Source: Candidatus Zixiibacteriota bacterium (GTDB lineage Bacteria > Zixibacteria > MSB-5A5 > GN15 > FEB-12). From it: 63,457 nt of DNA. A program made the translations under genes and the position numbers. Below the pieces are notes generated by a model. The model did no database searches, was not told the DNA's origin, and saw nothing but the letters and a program-made list of their open reading frames with translations. Positions 1 to 7,161 of this stretch are shown here, one piece after another. Each line of letters starts with the position of its first letter. The first letter of the stretch is position 1. The stretch spans positions 1 through 63,457 of the forward strand of contig JANQPI010000023.1 of assembly GCA_028289585.1 (NCBI GenBank), written 5' to 3'.

Positions 1-99
1 CGGGTGCCAATTCCGCCCGACGTGAAGTTTCTTTGCGCCCACAACTCCAGGGAAAGGTGCTTGACGGTCAACACCAGCGTCGGAGGGCGGGACATGGAC
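1..99. repeat. Terminal direct repeat, left copy (circular closure)
   Basis: These 99 bases are identical to the last 99 bases of the window. A gene starting near the right end continues in frame through this copy, so the ends belong together. The length is typical of a k-mer overlap left by an assembler on a circular contig. It could also be a genuine short terminal redundancy; the sequence alone cannot separate the two. Confidence 0.95.
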
Positions 100-249
100 T
101 ACATCGAACTCCGCTGGGACGGAGTCGTCGTTGGCGGGGGCCATAGGGTCCCCTGGGAGATGTTTGTGGAGGCTATGGCCTACGCATCCCAGCAGGCCAA
201 GCGGATAGAAGTGGCCTCTCAGGATCAAAACAAGACGGAGCCGGGCTGA
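1..249 (+). CDS. Hypothetical protein, 3' part of a gene split by the window ends
   Basis: This is the C-terminal part of a small protein whose start lies at 63302 (ATG) or 63266 (TTG) at the other end of the window. The codon CGG at 1-3 matches the codon at 63359-63361, so the frame continues exactly. The joined product from the ATG is about 100 residues and acidic-to-neutral, with a stretch rich in Trp and Gly in the middle (ELRWDGVVVGGG) and a Gln-rich helical end. No family was recognised. It lies directly before another hypothetical gene in what looks like one transcription unit. Confidence 0.75.
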   Translation, partial: RVPIPPDVKFLCAHNSRERCLTVNTSVGGRDMDYIELRWDGVVVGGGHRVPWEMFVEAMAYASQQAKRIEVASQDQNKTEPG

Positions 250-253
250 TCAA

Positions 254-787
254 ATGGTGATTATTAACACCGAGACCTACGACATCGAAATCGAAGAGGT
301 CGACGACGAGGGCGTGTTGCAATGCGGCATGCGTCAAGAGTGGTTGACCTCCTCGCAGGCCGTGTTGTGTCACGGTATCGCGTCGCCTTGGCTGGTCGTC
401 AAGGTGATGAGGGAGGATGGCCAGTGGAGGCACTTCCGGGCCAACATGGGAGCGTTTCTCCAGTCGTTCTACGAAGCGGTCGCGGATGGCCCTGGCTTTG
501 CGGCATCGAAGGACGACATGAATTCGGTCGCATACATCGCCAATGCCTTCCGCGACGAGCCTAGCGAGGCAAATCGATCTGGGGCCGAACTGCTAATGGA
601 TTGTGATACAGATGATATCGCGAAGCATCTAGACGGCGTGGACCCGTGGCCGGAAGGCGATGTCCACGACTGGAGAAATTATTTGCCGGAGCCAGTGCGG
701 GAGGTTTGGTGCGACCTGACCTACTCGGCAAGGCTGGTTGCCTACGCCATTGCGTCTCCACTCGCCGACTCGGAGGAGTGGGAGTAA
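254..787 (+). CDS. Hypothetical acidic protein
   Basis: A 177-residue acidic protein starting at ATG 254, four bases after the previous stop, so the two are probably translated together. The N-terminus (about residues 4-25) is rich in Glu, Asp and Ile, suggesting a beta strand followed by an acidic turn. No transmembrane segment, cysteine cluster or catalytic motif stands out. Function is unknown. It is the largest gene of the small-gene cluster at the left end. Confidence 0.7.
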   Translation: MVIINTETYDIEIEEVDDEGVLQCGMRQEWLTSSQAVLCHGIASPWLVVKVMREDGQWRHFRANMGAFLQSFYEAVADGPGFAASKDDMNSVAYIANAFRDEPSEANRSGAELLMDCDTDDIAKHLDGVDPWPEGDVHDWRNYLPEPVREVWCDLTYSARLVAYAIASPLADSEEWE

Positions 788-805
788 GGAGAAAGAGGGG
801 AGTCC

Positions 806-1012
806 ATGAAGATACTCAAAGAGGATGTCAAGAAATTTGCCTGGAGTTGGGTGGAGGTGTCGGTTGGCATGTGCATTGCGCTCATCGGGTGGAGCATGCT
901 GCTTTGCCTCACCGTGATGGCAATCTGCGAAATCTTCTCGTGGGCGAATTACTTCCTGGATTGGCGATACGGCTACGACTTCAACGATTTCAGTAAAGGT
1001 CGGCAAAACTAG
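806..1012 (+). CDS. Small membrane protein
   Basis: A 68-residue protein with one long hydrophobic segment at about residues 17-45, preceded by a Lys-rich amphipathic stretch and followed by an acidic, aromatic tail. The start is ATG 806, with an AAGAGGGGAG Shine-Dalgarno stretch just upstream. Its stop codon lies directly before the -35 box of the next promoter. The role is unknown; small phage inner-membrane proteins can be lysis or superinfection-exclusion factors, but nothing here decides that. Confidence 0.7.
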   Translation: MKILKEDVKKFAWSWVEVSVGMCIALIGWSMLLCLTVMAICEIFSWANYFLDWRYGYDFNDFSKGRQN

Positions 1013-1013
1013 G

Positions 1014-1042
1014 CTTGACCGCCAGAGTACACAATGTACGAT
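1014..1042 (+). promoter_or_regulatory. Sigma70-type promoter with GTACA-N3-TGTAC operator
   Basis: The -35 is TTGACC (1014-1019), the spacer 17 bp and the -10 TACGAT (1037-1042). An inverted repeat GTACA CAA TGTAC (1027-1039) covers the spacer and the first half of the -10. The same arrangement recurs at other promoters in this genome, so this is read as a promoter controlled by a phage-encoded DNA-binding protein. The predicted transcription start, near 1049, precedes the Shine-Dalgarno of the gene at 1075. Confidence 0.85.
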
Positions 1043-1074
1043 ACCCGTCGTAGATCTTGCAGGGAGATTTCCAG

Positions 1075-1254
1075 ATGATCTTTGCGTTTACGCTGTTTGT
1101 TTCGCTGGGTGCACCCATGCTGTTGGCCACGATCATCATGCGGGACGGCATCGAAGCGGACAGCGAGAACCAAAGAAAGGACCGCGTCTTGGCTTATGAA
1201 TTTCTGACATACCTGGAGAAGTCCGAGAGGCGCAACCGGAAAGGTGGCAAGTGA
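1075..1254 (+). CDS. Small membrane protein
   Basis: A 59-residue protein with an N-terminal hydrophobic segment (about residues 2-21) and a charged, helical cytoplasm-like tail rich in Glu, Arg and Lys. ATG 1075 was chosen because a GGGAG Shine-Dalgarno lies about 8 bases upstream and the operator-promoter at 1014-1042 lies just before it. It is the first gene of that transcript and overlaps the next gene by ATGA, so translation is coupled. Function unknown. Confidence 0.7.
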   Translation: MIFAFTLFVSLGAPMLLATIIMRDGIEADSENQRKDRVLAYEFLTYLEKSERRNRKGGK

Positions 1255-1517
1255 TGCTGTTCGAGCTTGGCTCAGTCTGTGTATTCTCTGGCGGCCAGCT
1301 TGACGGCGAAGTGTTCGGGCCAACCGTCAAGCCTCGAACCATGATCCAGTATCGGGAGGCGCTGATCAAGATCGACGGCGGCCTGGACGAAGTGGCTTTC
1401 ATTCACATCGCTGCACACGATGATTTCGTCCTCGACACGATCATCGAGTCGGGCCCCGGAAGGCTTATGGTGGAGTTGTTTTGGCGATCAATCAGGTTTA
1501 CTGGGTTCTTGCCATAG
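1254..1517 (+). CDS. Hypothetical protein
   Basis: An 87-residue protein that starts within the stop codon of the preceding gene (ATGA at 1251-1256), the usual sign of translational coupling. The N-terminal phrase FSGGQLDGEVFG resembles the next protein's FIGGPWDGRF, so the two may be distant paralogues of a small phage family. No catalytic residues or membrane segments are evident. Confidence 0.65.
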   Translation: MLFELGSVCVFSGGQLDGEVFGPTVKPRTMIQYREALIKIDGGLDEVAFIHIAAHDDFVLDTIIESGPGRLMVELFWRSIRFTGFLP

Positions 1518-1530
1518 GAAAGGACTGACA

Positions 1531-1902
1531 GTGGCTGAACTGATGCGGCATTATTTCTTTATTGGTGGCCCGTGGGACGGGAGGTTTTCGCATATCCCAG
1601 GCTGGCTGGATCGCTTCGAGACGCCAACCGACCTCGACGACCCTCCACGCAGTACCGACCTGCACACCTACCTCCCAAATAAACTCAAGATCCCATCTGG
1701 AGTGGACAAGCATTTGATCTTGACACTGAGCGAGCCAGGGGCAAGGGAAGAGGTTGAACTGGCCAAGGATCACATTGCTTTTGCTCGCGCGATGATCTCA
1801 GAGGACGACAAGGAGTTCATGGACCCAACTTTAATACGGGACAGAATCCTATCGATGCTGGACTTTACGAAATTCTACAGGGAGGGACGACGTGTTTTTT
1901 GA
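1531..1902 (+). CDS. Hypothetical protein with FIGGPWDG motif
   Basis: A 123-residue protein. GTG 1531 was chosen because AGGAAAGGA lies 7 bases upstream; a longer upstream extension would run inside the previous gene in another frame. The N-terminal FIGGPWDG motif recurs in small phage and bacterial proteins of unknown function. The C-terminal half is helical and charged. It overlaps the next gene by 11 bases, again suggesting coupling. Confidence 0.65.
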   Translation: MAELMRHYFFIGGPWDGRFSHIPGWLDRFETPTDLDDPPRSTDLHTYLPNKLKIPSGVDKHLILTLSEPGAREEVELAKDHIAFARAMISEDDKEFMDPTLIRDRILSMLDFTKFYREGRRVF

Positions 1903-2281
1903 GAAGGAACTCATCGGGGAGAAGATCAACGGCAAGCACTACCTCATCCGCTGGACGCTGTTTCGTTGCAGCAAGTTCGTGGTGTATCTCCACAAGTTCT
2001 GTCGGTCGGACATGGCCCGCGACATGCACGACCATCCAGCCCCATTCATCTCCATCGGCCTCTGGGGTAGCTACCTGGAGCACACGCCAAGACTCGACCG
2101 ATACTGGAGCGCGCCCTGGTTCCGTCGCTTTCCATCAAAGCACATCCACCGCATTACCACGATCGGCAAGCGTGGCTGCTGGACGCTGTGCATCACGTTC
2201 CGGCCACGGGAGCGCGAGTGGGGGTTCTGGGTGAAGGGTGCCTGGGTCCCGTGGACTCAGTACCACGAAAAAAAGAATTGA
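1892..2281 (+). CDS. Cupin-like phage protein
   Basis: A 129-residue protein starting at GTG 1892 with GGGAGG upstream, inside the end of the previous gene. Residues 45-63 carry MHDHP followed by a glycine turn and a Glu, and residues 85-89 carry HIHRI. This spacing of His and Glu is typical of a small cupin-like barrel with a metal site. Aromatic residues are abundant (WGFW, WVPW). Proteins of this type are common in phages with no established role. The stop codon overlaps the -35 box of the next promoter. Confidence 0.6.
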   Translation: MFFEKELIGEKINGKHYLIRWTLFRCSKFVVYLHKFCRSDMARDMHDHPAPFISIGLWGSYLEHTPRLDRYWSAPWFRRFPSKHIHRITTIGKRGCWTLCITFRPREREWGFWVKGAWVPWTQYHEKKN

Positions 2282-2306
2282 CCATCTATCGTACATCATG
2301 TACAAA
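2278..2306 (+). promoter_or_regulatory. Promoter with GTACA-N3-TGTAC operator, near-leaderless
   Basis: The -35 is TTGACC (2278-2283), the spacer 17 bp and the -10 TACAAA (2301-2306). The inverted repeat GTACA TCA TGTAC spans 2291-2303. The predicted start near 2313 leaves only about three bases before ATG 2316, so transcripts from here would be almost leaderless. The Shine-Dalgarno AAAGGAG before that ATG would be used only on read-through transcripts. The -10 is poorer than at sister sites, so it may be a weak promoter or mainly an operator. Confidence 0.65.
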
Positions 2307-2315
2307 GGAGCCAGC

Positions 2316-2525
2316 ATGCAAACCAGGGCGTTTGTAGTGGACTGCGGCGGCACGGATTATCGACCATTCCATAAGCGAAACGACGCCTTTGTCTATCGGG
2401 ACCAACGGAAGGAAATCGACAGACACAGGCAGGTCTCGGTCTACGAGATTAATTGCAAGGCGTGCAGCGTGATCGAATTGAAGATCCTTGGAGAGGATGA
2501 TGTCCGAAAGCTCTCTGATTTGTGA
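2316..2525 (+). CDS. Hypothetical protein
   Basis: A 69-residue basic protein with two cysteines in its second half (CKAC near residues 50-53). ATG 2316 is preceded by AAAGGAG at a good distance; the ATG at 2298 lies within the promoter and was rejected. It overlaps the next gene by about 26 bases. Function unknown. Confidence 0.65.
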   Translation: MQTRAFVVDCGGTDYRPFHKRNDAFVYRDQRKEIDRHRQVSVYEINCKACSVIELKILGEDDVRKLSDL

Positions 2526-2697
2526 TCAGTGCGGGGACTCGCCTTGTCAGTGCTGCAAGGACTGCAAGGAGCCGCCCGAGATGTGCGAGTGCACGTTCTG
2601 CCCGAAGTGCATGCGGTATCAAAAAAACTGCGTCTGCTGTCCGGTGTGTGGCTGGGTCGGCAGGGACTGCATCTGCCCCGAGAACGACTGGAGGTAG
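2500..2697 (+). CDS. Cysteine-rich zinc-ribbon-like protein
   Basis: A 65-residue protein with about 16 cysteines arranged as repeated C-x2-C and C-x-C pairs across its whole length, as expected for two or three small zinc-binding knuckles. ATG 2500 follows GGAGAGG; ATG 2497 is possible. It starts inside the end of the preceding gene. Such proteins often bind nucleic acid or a host protein, but no specific target can be inferred. Confidence 0.7.
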   Translation: MSESSLICDQCGDSPCQCCKDCKEPPEMCECTFCPKCMRYQKNCVCCPVCGWVGRDCICPENDWR

Positions 2698-2699
2698 CG

Positions 2700-2852
2700 T
2701 TGGTAAGCAAAAGGCAATCTGACAATGTCCGAGACTATTTCCTCATGTTGGCTGGGGTCTGCTTTGCCATCGTGTGCGCTGGTGCAGCGTTAGGAGCGGC
2801 AACGGCACTGGCGTTTGAGGTGTGCGAATTTATTAGCGGAGTAAGTCGTTGA
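2700..2852 (+). CDS. Small membrane protein
   Basis: A 50-residue protein starting at TTG 2700, with GGAGG about 5 bases upstream. A hydrophobic, Ala/Cys-rich segment at about residues 15-41 predicts one transmembrane helix, preceded by a basic N-terminus. It ends in a TGATG overlap with the next gene. Function unknown. Confidence 0.6.
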   Translation: MVSKRQSDNVRDYFLMLAGVCFAIVCAGAALGAATALAFEVCEFISGVSR

Positions 2853-3208
2853 TGGACAAAAAGCGCGTCGCGTGTGCCTACTGCGGGGAATGGACCGACA
2901 GGGGTTGCGTGGCAAAGTGCCGCAGGTGTTCTGGAATGCCTGTCGGCAGATCGCCACGAGCAATGACCGACTTTGAGGATTGCATCCTGTCCTTTTTGCG
3001 TAACCGTGAAAATGAGTCCTGGACAGCCAGGGCGATTGCCTCCATCGTCTTTCCTGAGAGGTGGGCAAACCCCTCCGGCCATGCGGCGATGGTCGGGCAC
3101 GTACAGAGGGCTTGCAGGAATTTAAGCAATGTCATAACCGAGATTCCACCAAGAAGTGGTGATCGCTGGGATCGTCCTCACTTTTGCTATCGATTGAAAG
3201 GGAAGTAA
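2852..3208 (+). CDS. Zinc-knuckle protein with helical C-terminal region
   Basis: A 118-residue protein starting at ATG 2852 within the previous stop. The first 30 residues hold two CxxC pairs (CAYC, CRRC), a zinc ribbon. Residues 40-115 contain helices and a strand-turn segment that could form a winged helix, so a DNA-binding role is possible but not shown. It overlaps thyX by one base (TAATG). Confidence 0.6.
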   Translation: MDKKRVACAYCGEWTDRGCVAKCRRCSGMPVGRSPRAMTDFEDCILSFLRNRENESWTARAIASIVFPERWANPSGHAAMVGHVQRACRNLSNVITEIPPRSGDRWDRPHFCYRLKGK

Positions 3209-3942
3209 TGACCAGGGAGATCGAATTCAAGTCAGATATTACCGTCAATGCCATCCAGTCCATGGGCGGAGATCATATGGTGGTGGCTGCCGCCAAGGTT
3301 TCCACATGCGGAAATGACGCCTTGGATTTTACTGACCCCGAGAGGGCGAACGAAAACCGAGGCTTGATCAATTACCTAATGAAGCATCGACACGGCACGC
3401 CGTTTGAGCATGCGGCCATGACGTTCTTCGTGCATGCTCCGATCTTCGTATGGCGTGAGTGGCACCGCCACCGCATCGGGTTTTCGTACAACGAGGAGAG
3501 CGGACGCTACAAGACCCTCGATCCGATCTTCTACCTGCCCAAGTATGGACGCCCGATGATGAAGGTCGAAGGCTGGAAGCCGGGGAGGCCGAAGTTTCTC
3601 AAGTGCGAGGACGACGATATCCACGTCAGCCTGGAGGACAACCTCCGCAGGTCCTACAAGATCTCATACGAGATGTACGAGCGAAACCTAGAGCTTGGAG
3701 TCGATCCAGGACTAGCCAGGGCATGCTTGCCGGTGGGGATCTACTCTGGGTGTTGGGTGACGTGCAACCCTCGATCGCTGATGGCGTTCCTATCTCTTCG
3801 TACACATGAGCCAAATGCAACAGCGGTCAGCTATCCGCTGCATGAGATGGAGCTGGCGGCCAGGGCATGCGAGGAGACCTTAGAGGTTGGCTACCCACTC
3901 ACCTATCAGGCGTTTAACGCAAACGGTCGAGTGGCTCCGTAG
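3208..3942 (+). CDS. thyX: Flavin-dependent thymidylate synthase ThyX
   Basis: ThyX converts dUMP to dTMP using methylene-tetrahydrofolate, FAD and NADPH, supplying thymidylate for phage DNA synthesis. The 244-residue length fits the family. Diagnostic signatures are HGTPFEH (62-68), the R87-H88-R89 motif followed by NEESGRY (95-101), and the C-terminal pattern with CLPVGIYSGCW followed by an Arg-rich NPRSLMAFLSLR segment. The spacing between RHR and the conserved Ser is eight residues rather than the classical seven. ATG 3208 overlaps the preceding stop and has AAAGGGAAG upstream. A repeated hairpin element follows the stop. Confidence 0.95.
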   Translation: MTREIEFKSDITVNAIQSMGGDHMVVAAAKVSTCGNDALDFTDPERANENRGLINYLMKHRHGTPFEHAAMTFFVHAPIFVWREWHRHRIGFSYNEESGRYKTLDPIFYLPKYGRPMMKVEGWKPGRPKFLKCEDDDIHVSLEDNLRRSYKISYEMYERNLELGVDPGLARACLPVGIYSGCWVTCNPRSLMAFLSLRTHEPNATAVSYPLHEMELAARACEETLEVGYPLTYQAFNANGRVAP

Positions 3943-3943
3943 T

Positions 3944-3973
3944 TACCCGCCATCGAACGGGCGGAACCTGGAG
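3944..3973. repeat. 30-bp repeat with GC-rich hairpin, copy A
   Basis: Thirty bases here are identical to 60608-60637. Both copies begin just after a TAG stop (thyX here). Within the repeat, CCGCC (3947-3951) can pair with GGCGG (3960-3964) around an 8-base loop. There is no T-run, so a simple intrinsic terminator is unlikely. An RNA-processing or 3'-end-stabilising element is possible. Confidence 0.8.
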
Positions 3974-4016
3974 CGTTGGGCCTAACGAGCCGTATGTCTC
4001 AACCTCTGCTCCTCAC

Positions 4017-4040
4017 GGCCAAGGGGGTGACTGCTTGGCC
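4017..4040 (+). other. Intergenic hairpin downstream of thyX
   Basis: GGCCAAG (4017-4023) pairs perfectly with CTTGGCC (4034-4040) across a 10-base loop. No T-run follows. It lies in the 154-base gap between thyX and the next gene, which otherwise holds the repeat at 3944 and a ten-codon basic reading frame (4061-4093) with no clear ribosome site. Confidence 0.45.
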
Positions 4041-4096
4041 ATTGATACACCGGGGGCGTCATGTCCAGGAAGAAAAAGAAGCGGAGGCGATGACAG

Positions 4097-4261
4097 ATGC
4101 CAAGAACGTACAAGGAAATCTTAAAGGACGTGCGTGCCTACGAGTCAAAGGCCATATCCGAACTCTGCGAAAACGATTACCACGCCTACCTGGAGGAACG
4201 CATTGCGGATGCTGCCGGGTGGGAAATGGTCCTAGAAGAAGCTGACGCGGAGCGCGAGTGA
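4097..4261 (+). CDS. Small helical hypothetical protein
   Basis: A 54-residue, highly charged protein from ATG 4097 to TGA 4261, with GGAGG about 9 bases upstream. It is predicted fully helical with many Glu and Ala. The gene fits snugly between the thyX intergenic region and the zinc-ribbon gene that begins one base after its stop. Function unknown. Confidence 0.6.
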   Translation: MPRTYKEILKDVRAYESKAISELCENDYHAYLEERIADAAGWEMVLEEADAERE

Positions 4262-4262
4262 C

Positions 4263-4751
4263 ATGGCGAGTTCATGGGATTGGCACACAAGAACGGTTTG
4301 CCCGAACTGCGGTTGGCATCACTATCTGTCATTTCGAGATCAGTTCCATTTGCACTACGAGGTCTGCCCGGAGTGTGGCATCAGCACCGATCGCTACGAG
4401 AAGTTCTGGGAATCCAAATGGCAGCACAAGACAATGCGGCTTGCACTAAGACCGCTCAAGCGGATCTGGTGGAATCCAATCACTTGGTTTGGGTTCGAGG
4501 AGTTCTGGCAGTATTGGCACAACCACGACGACCCAGAAAATCAAACTGACATCGATTGCCAGAAATGCAGACTTGGAAAGCTGTACTTTGACATCGATCG
4601 AACCGCAGAGCGCGGCCGCGATGATCCAGTAACGATGCGCTGCACACACTGCCGGTGGCATGTCGTACTAGATCCACTTGAGGCCGAAAGGTCAATGCAG
4701 GCTTTTATTGATGAGTTCATGGAGATCGACAGAGGGAGAACCGTAACATGA
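4263..4751 (+). CDS. Zinc-ribbon protein with four CxxC pairs
   Basis: A 162-residue protein containing CPNC, CPEC, CQKC and CTHC pairs, which would make two four-cysteine zinc ribbons, one at each end. The middle is rich in Trp, His and Phe. ATG 4263 directly follows the previous stop. It overlaps the next gene by four bases (ATGA). Two zinc ribbons in one small phage protein suggest nucleic-acid binding, but no family was recognised. Confidence 0.65.
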   Translation: MASSWDWHTRTVCPNCGWHHYLSFRDQFHLHYEVCPECGISTDRYEKFWESKWQHKTMRLALRPLKRIWWNPITWFGFEEFWQYWHNHDDPENQTDIDCQKCRLGKLYFDIDRTAERGRDDPVTMRCTHCRWHVVLDPLEAERSMQAFIDEFMEIDRGRTVT

Positions 4752-5032
4752 CAGACGAAGCAACTCGCCCCATCGACACTACGCCGTACGACATCACCAA
4801 CGATCCCATAAAGATGGTGAACCTCCACAAGGCAATCAGTATTCGCGCGCGTGTCGCTCCTGGCGACATGATCCACGAAGAGTGTGATCTGGACACGCAT
4901 GCCCTGCTGGAATTGACCCAGTGCTTGTGGGACGCCTTGAAGTTTGAAAAGATCCAGCACACCAACACACTAAAGAGTCACGCCAGCGATCTCAGCAAGG
5001 TTATCGAAATCCTGTCCTACCGAAGACTGTAG
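4748..5032 (+). CDS. Hypothetical protein
   Basis: A 94-residue, mostly helical, acidic-to-neutral protein that starts within the preceding stop (ATGA). The C-terminal half has heptad-like hydrophobic spacing. No motifs were recognised. Confidence 0.65.
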   Translation: MTDEATRPIDTTPYDITNDPIKMVNLHKAISIRARVAPGDMIHEECDLDTHALLELTQCLWDALKFEKIQHTNTLKSHASDLSKVIEILSYRRL

Positions 5033-5041
5033 GGGTTCACC

Positions 5042-5290
5042 TTGAGAGACGATAAAGAAATCCGCGAAGCCTACGAGTTGTGCGGGATGTTCTGCAACGC
5101 CTTGGCCCGCGGGCAAGTCACCGCTGATGATCAGGTCGCCGTCTTCTATCGGCACATGAGGGAGTGCCTACAGTGGGTCCTCGATGGAGACCCGGAGCAC
5201 GAAGGGTGCCAGCACAGCTTCGACGACCTCATCAGGAAGTTAAAGCGCATGAGGAATGGCTTGGAAATGTACGACAGGTGGAACCGATGA
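5042..5290 (+). CDS. Hypothetical protein
   Basis: An 82-residue protein starting at TTG 5042, with AGGGG upstream. It contains three cysteines and a helical, basic C-terminus. It ends in an ATGA overlap with the membrane protein downstream. Function unknown. Confidence 0.6.
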   Translation: MRDDKEIREAYELCGMFCNALARGQVTADDQVAVFYRHMRECLQWVLDGDPEHEGCQHSFDDLIRKLKRMRNGLEMYDRWNR

Positions 5291-5901
5291 AAAGAATTGC
5301 CAAGCGAATCAAATACCTATACACCAAGTACGAGCTATACTTCTTACTGGCCACCATCGTGTCTTGTGTGGTGATTTACCTCGTGCTACAGGTGGCCGCC
5401 CTGAATCTATTCGACCGGCTGGACAGAACACAGGAAGCCATGAAGCTTGCCGGAGATCTGCTGGAGTACCAGCGAACCGAGATCGACCCCTACGAGATCC
5501 GCGAGTGGAGGTGGACGATCCCTGGGGTCGACACCGGGCCCGGGCTGGCCGTGTACGCCACGATACCACCCAGCGACGCGCTGACCAGCCTCAACGTGTG
5601 GCTGTCGTACCAGGACGACATCGAGGATGACTGGGAGATCCTCTGGGTTCGAGGCGGCCAGCTACAGGAGGATGGCCGGGTCAGCCAGGACGAACTCACG
5701 GCCCCAGGCGTGCGACCCCGCCAGTGTCGCTGGGATCGCCTCTACGCCACGCTGCCGGAACGCGACTCCCAGGAAGTCTATACCGTTCAGGTGCTCTTAC
5801 GCTGGCGACAGGCCGCAGCCAGGACCCACCCAGAGGATCTCATCGAGAAATTCAAGAAAGATCCAAGGGGTGTGATCGCAATTCAGTGGCTCCACCCCTA
5901 G
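5287..5901 (+). CDS. Membrane-anchored protein with extracytoplasmic beta domain
   Basis: A 204-residue protein with a basic N-terminus, one transmembrane helix at about residues 19-41 and then a soluble domain rich in strands, Trp and Asp. ATG 5287 overlaps the previous stop, so a longer upstream frame was rejected. The topology (positive residues before the helix) places the large domain outside the cytoplasm. It is the last gene of the left rightward cluster and faces a leftward operon across a 33-base gap that contains a repeated element. Confidence 0.65.
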   Translation: MKRIAKRIKYLYTKYELYFLLATIVSCVVIYLVLQVAALNLFDRLDRTQEAMKLAGDLLEYQRTEIDPYEIREWRWTIPGVDTGPGLAVYATIPPSDALTSLNVWLSYQDDIEDDWEILWVRGGQLQEDGRVSQDELTAPGVRPRQCRWDRLYATLPERDSQEVYTVQVLLRWRQAAARTHPEDLIEKFKKDPRGVIAIQWLHP

Positions 5902-5903
5902 CG

Positions 5904-5947
5904 GGTGGAAAGGTGGCAACGTTGCCATGTGCAATTAGTGTGCCAAT
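5904..5947. repeat. 44-bp repeat with 14-bp palindrome and sigma54-like motif, copy A
   Basis: Forty-four bases are identical to 30781-30824. The element contains the perfect palindrome TGGCAACGTTGCCA. Read on the minus strand it contains TGGCAC-N5-TTGCA, an exact match to the sigma54 -24/-12 consensus, pointing leftward. Here it spans the gap between convergent genes and includes the stop codon of the leftward gene, so part of the match is also coding. Confidence 0.85.
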
Positions 5948-6621
5948 AGCTCCATATATTCAGAAATGGTTGCCTTGTCGGTGTCTGCTTGGAGCACTTT
6001 TCGCACGCAGTGATAGATCTTCATAAGGTCGTCAGTGTCCAGAAGCTTCCAGGCTTCGATGCATTCTTCGGGCATGCCGCCACGCTGGATGCGATCGCAG
6101 AAGTAGTCTAAAACCTCGTCTGGCATGGGAACCACCGACCCGGAGGCGCGTCTTGCCATGTGACCGGCGAAAGTGTCGGTCCACATCGCCAAGGCGTCTC
6201 GCTTCGCTGCCTCGTCTTCCGACAGCGCAGGTTCTTCTGCGGTCGGTTCTGTGTGAGCAACATCTTGCGGAACCGGAATCCCCTGGGCAAGAAAGTCTAC
6301 GCCAGCAATACTCGCGCCCTTGAAGTCGGAAGCCTTGCGGACCTCTTGGAGTCGTGGCCACATGGCGTGGGACGCTGACGGGTCGTCGCAATCATCGATG
6401 ACATTCTCGATGGACTGGCAGCACGAGAGGTGGTTATTTAACTCCATGATGAGGTCGATGATCTCCTGCGTCCACTTGACCGAGCGACCGGTGGGCATGC
6501 CCTCCAAGTCTTTCTCCATCATCAGGCACAGAGCCCTCCAGGCGAGAGGGTATTTGCTGGCGATCGGCCACTCCCCCTCCAGGTTCACTCGGATCACATG
6601 GTCTGATTTCTTCTTGGTCAT
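5935..6621 (-). CDS. Hypothetical protein
   Basis: A 228-residue, mainly helical acidic protein, the last gene of the leftward operon. It starts at ATG 6621, overlapping the preceding gene's stop by four bases. The central part (about residues 115-150) is rich in Glu, Ala and Pro and looks like a linker between two helical regions. No family was recognised. Its stop lies inside the 44-bp repeat. Confidence 0.65.
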   Translation of the reverse strand: MTKKKSDHVIRVNLEGEWPIASKYPLAWRALCLMMEKDLEGMPTGRSVKWTQEIIDLIMELNNHLSCCQSIENVIDDCDDPSASHAMWPRLQEVRKASDFKGASIAGVDFLAQGIPVPQDVAHTEPTAEEPALSEDEAAKRDALAMWTDTFAGHMARRASGSVVPMPDEVLDYFCDRIQRGGMPEECIEAWKLLDTDDLMKIYHCVRKVLQADTDKATISEYMELLAH

Positions 6622-6908
6622 ACGGCACCCCTGTCGATGTTGGTCATATTGCCCATCTGTCGTTCAGTCCATCCACGGTTCGCTCCACTGTTCACAAACA
6701 GCCGGGCCCACTTGGGACCCGATGAGCGAATGAGATACCTGCGGTCTGCCTCCCGCATCACCTTCGCGATGTCCGGCAGGCATCCCCTGCGGATCAGCAT
6801 GGTGAATCGGGTTCGATCATTGCGGTTCAGCTTTCGCTTGATTAGTTCGATCTCTCGCTGCGATAGGTCGCGATCGCTGACGCTGGTTGTTCCTGTTGCT
6901 TTGCTCAT
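6618..6908 (-). CDS. Small basic hypothetical protein
   Basis: A 96-residue basic protein starting at ATG 6908, with AAAGGAA upstream on the minus strand. Residues 15-60 form charged helices rich in Arg, and the C-terminus holds a WTERQMGNM segment. It could bind nucleic acid, but no known HTH pattern is clear. It is part of the leftward operon. Confidence 0.6.
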   Translation of the reverse strand: MSKATGTTSVSDRDLSQREIELIKRKLNRNDRTRFTMLIRRGCLPDIAKVMREADRRYLIRSSGPKWARLFVNSGANRGWTERQMGNMTNIDRGAV

Positions 6909-6921
6909 GTCGATTCCTTTC

Positions 6922-7161
6922 TTAGTTCACGCTGGGCTTGATCATTAGGAGTAGCATGTCATACGGGAAGGCAGTGCAGATTGGCTTGAGGTGTGGGTGC
7001 GTCTTCCCGAAGATCACCTCCTCACTTTTTGAGACGATGTAGCCGTGCATTAGGCCGCCGATGGCCACGTCGACCGTGGTGCCGTTCTTGTAGGTCAGCT
7101 TCGCCGTGTGAGGCTCGAAGGTCTGACGAAGGAACGCGCGTTCTTTGTTGCTAAGATTCAT
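6922..7161 (-). CDS. Small hypothetical protein
   Basis: A 79-residue protein starting at ATG 7161, inside the end of the upstream gene. The central segment (LTYKNGTTVDVAIGGLMHGYIV) reads as a beta hairpin barrel-like fold. A longer reading frame upstream is the shadow of the neighbouring gene. Function unknown. Confidence 0.55.
   Translation of the reverse strand: MNLSNKERAFLRQTFEPHTAKLTYKNGTTVDVAIGGLMHGYIVSKSEEVIFGKTHPHLKPICTAFPYDMLLLMIKPSVN

Noticed and set aside
4061-4093. Ten-codon frame encoding a purely basic peptide (MSRKKKKRRR)
   Set aside because: It is too short to call, has no clear ribosome site, and its DNA is simply the purine-rich stretch upstream of the next gene.
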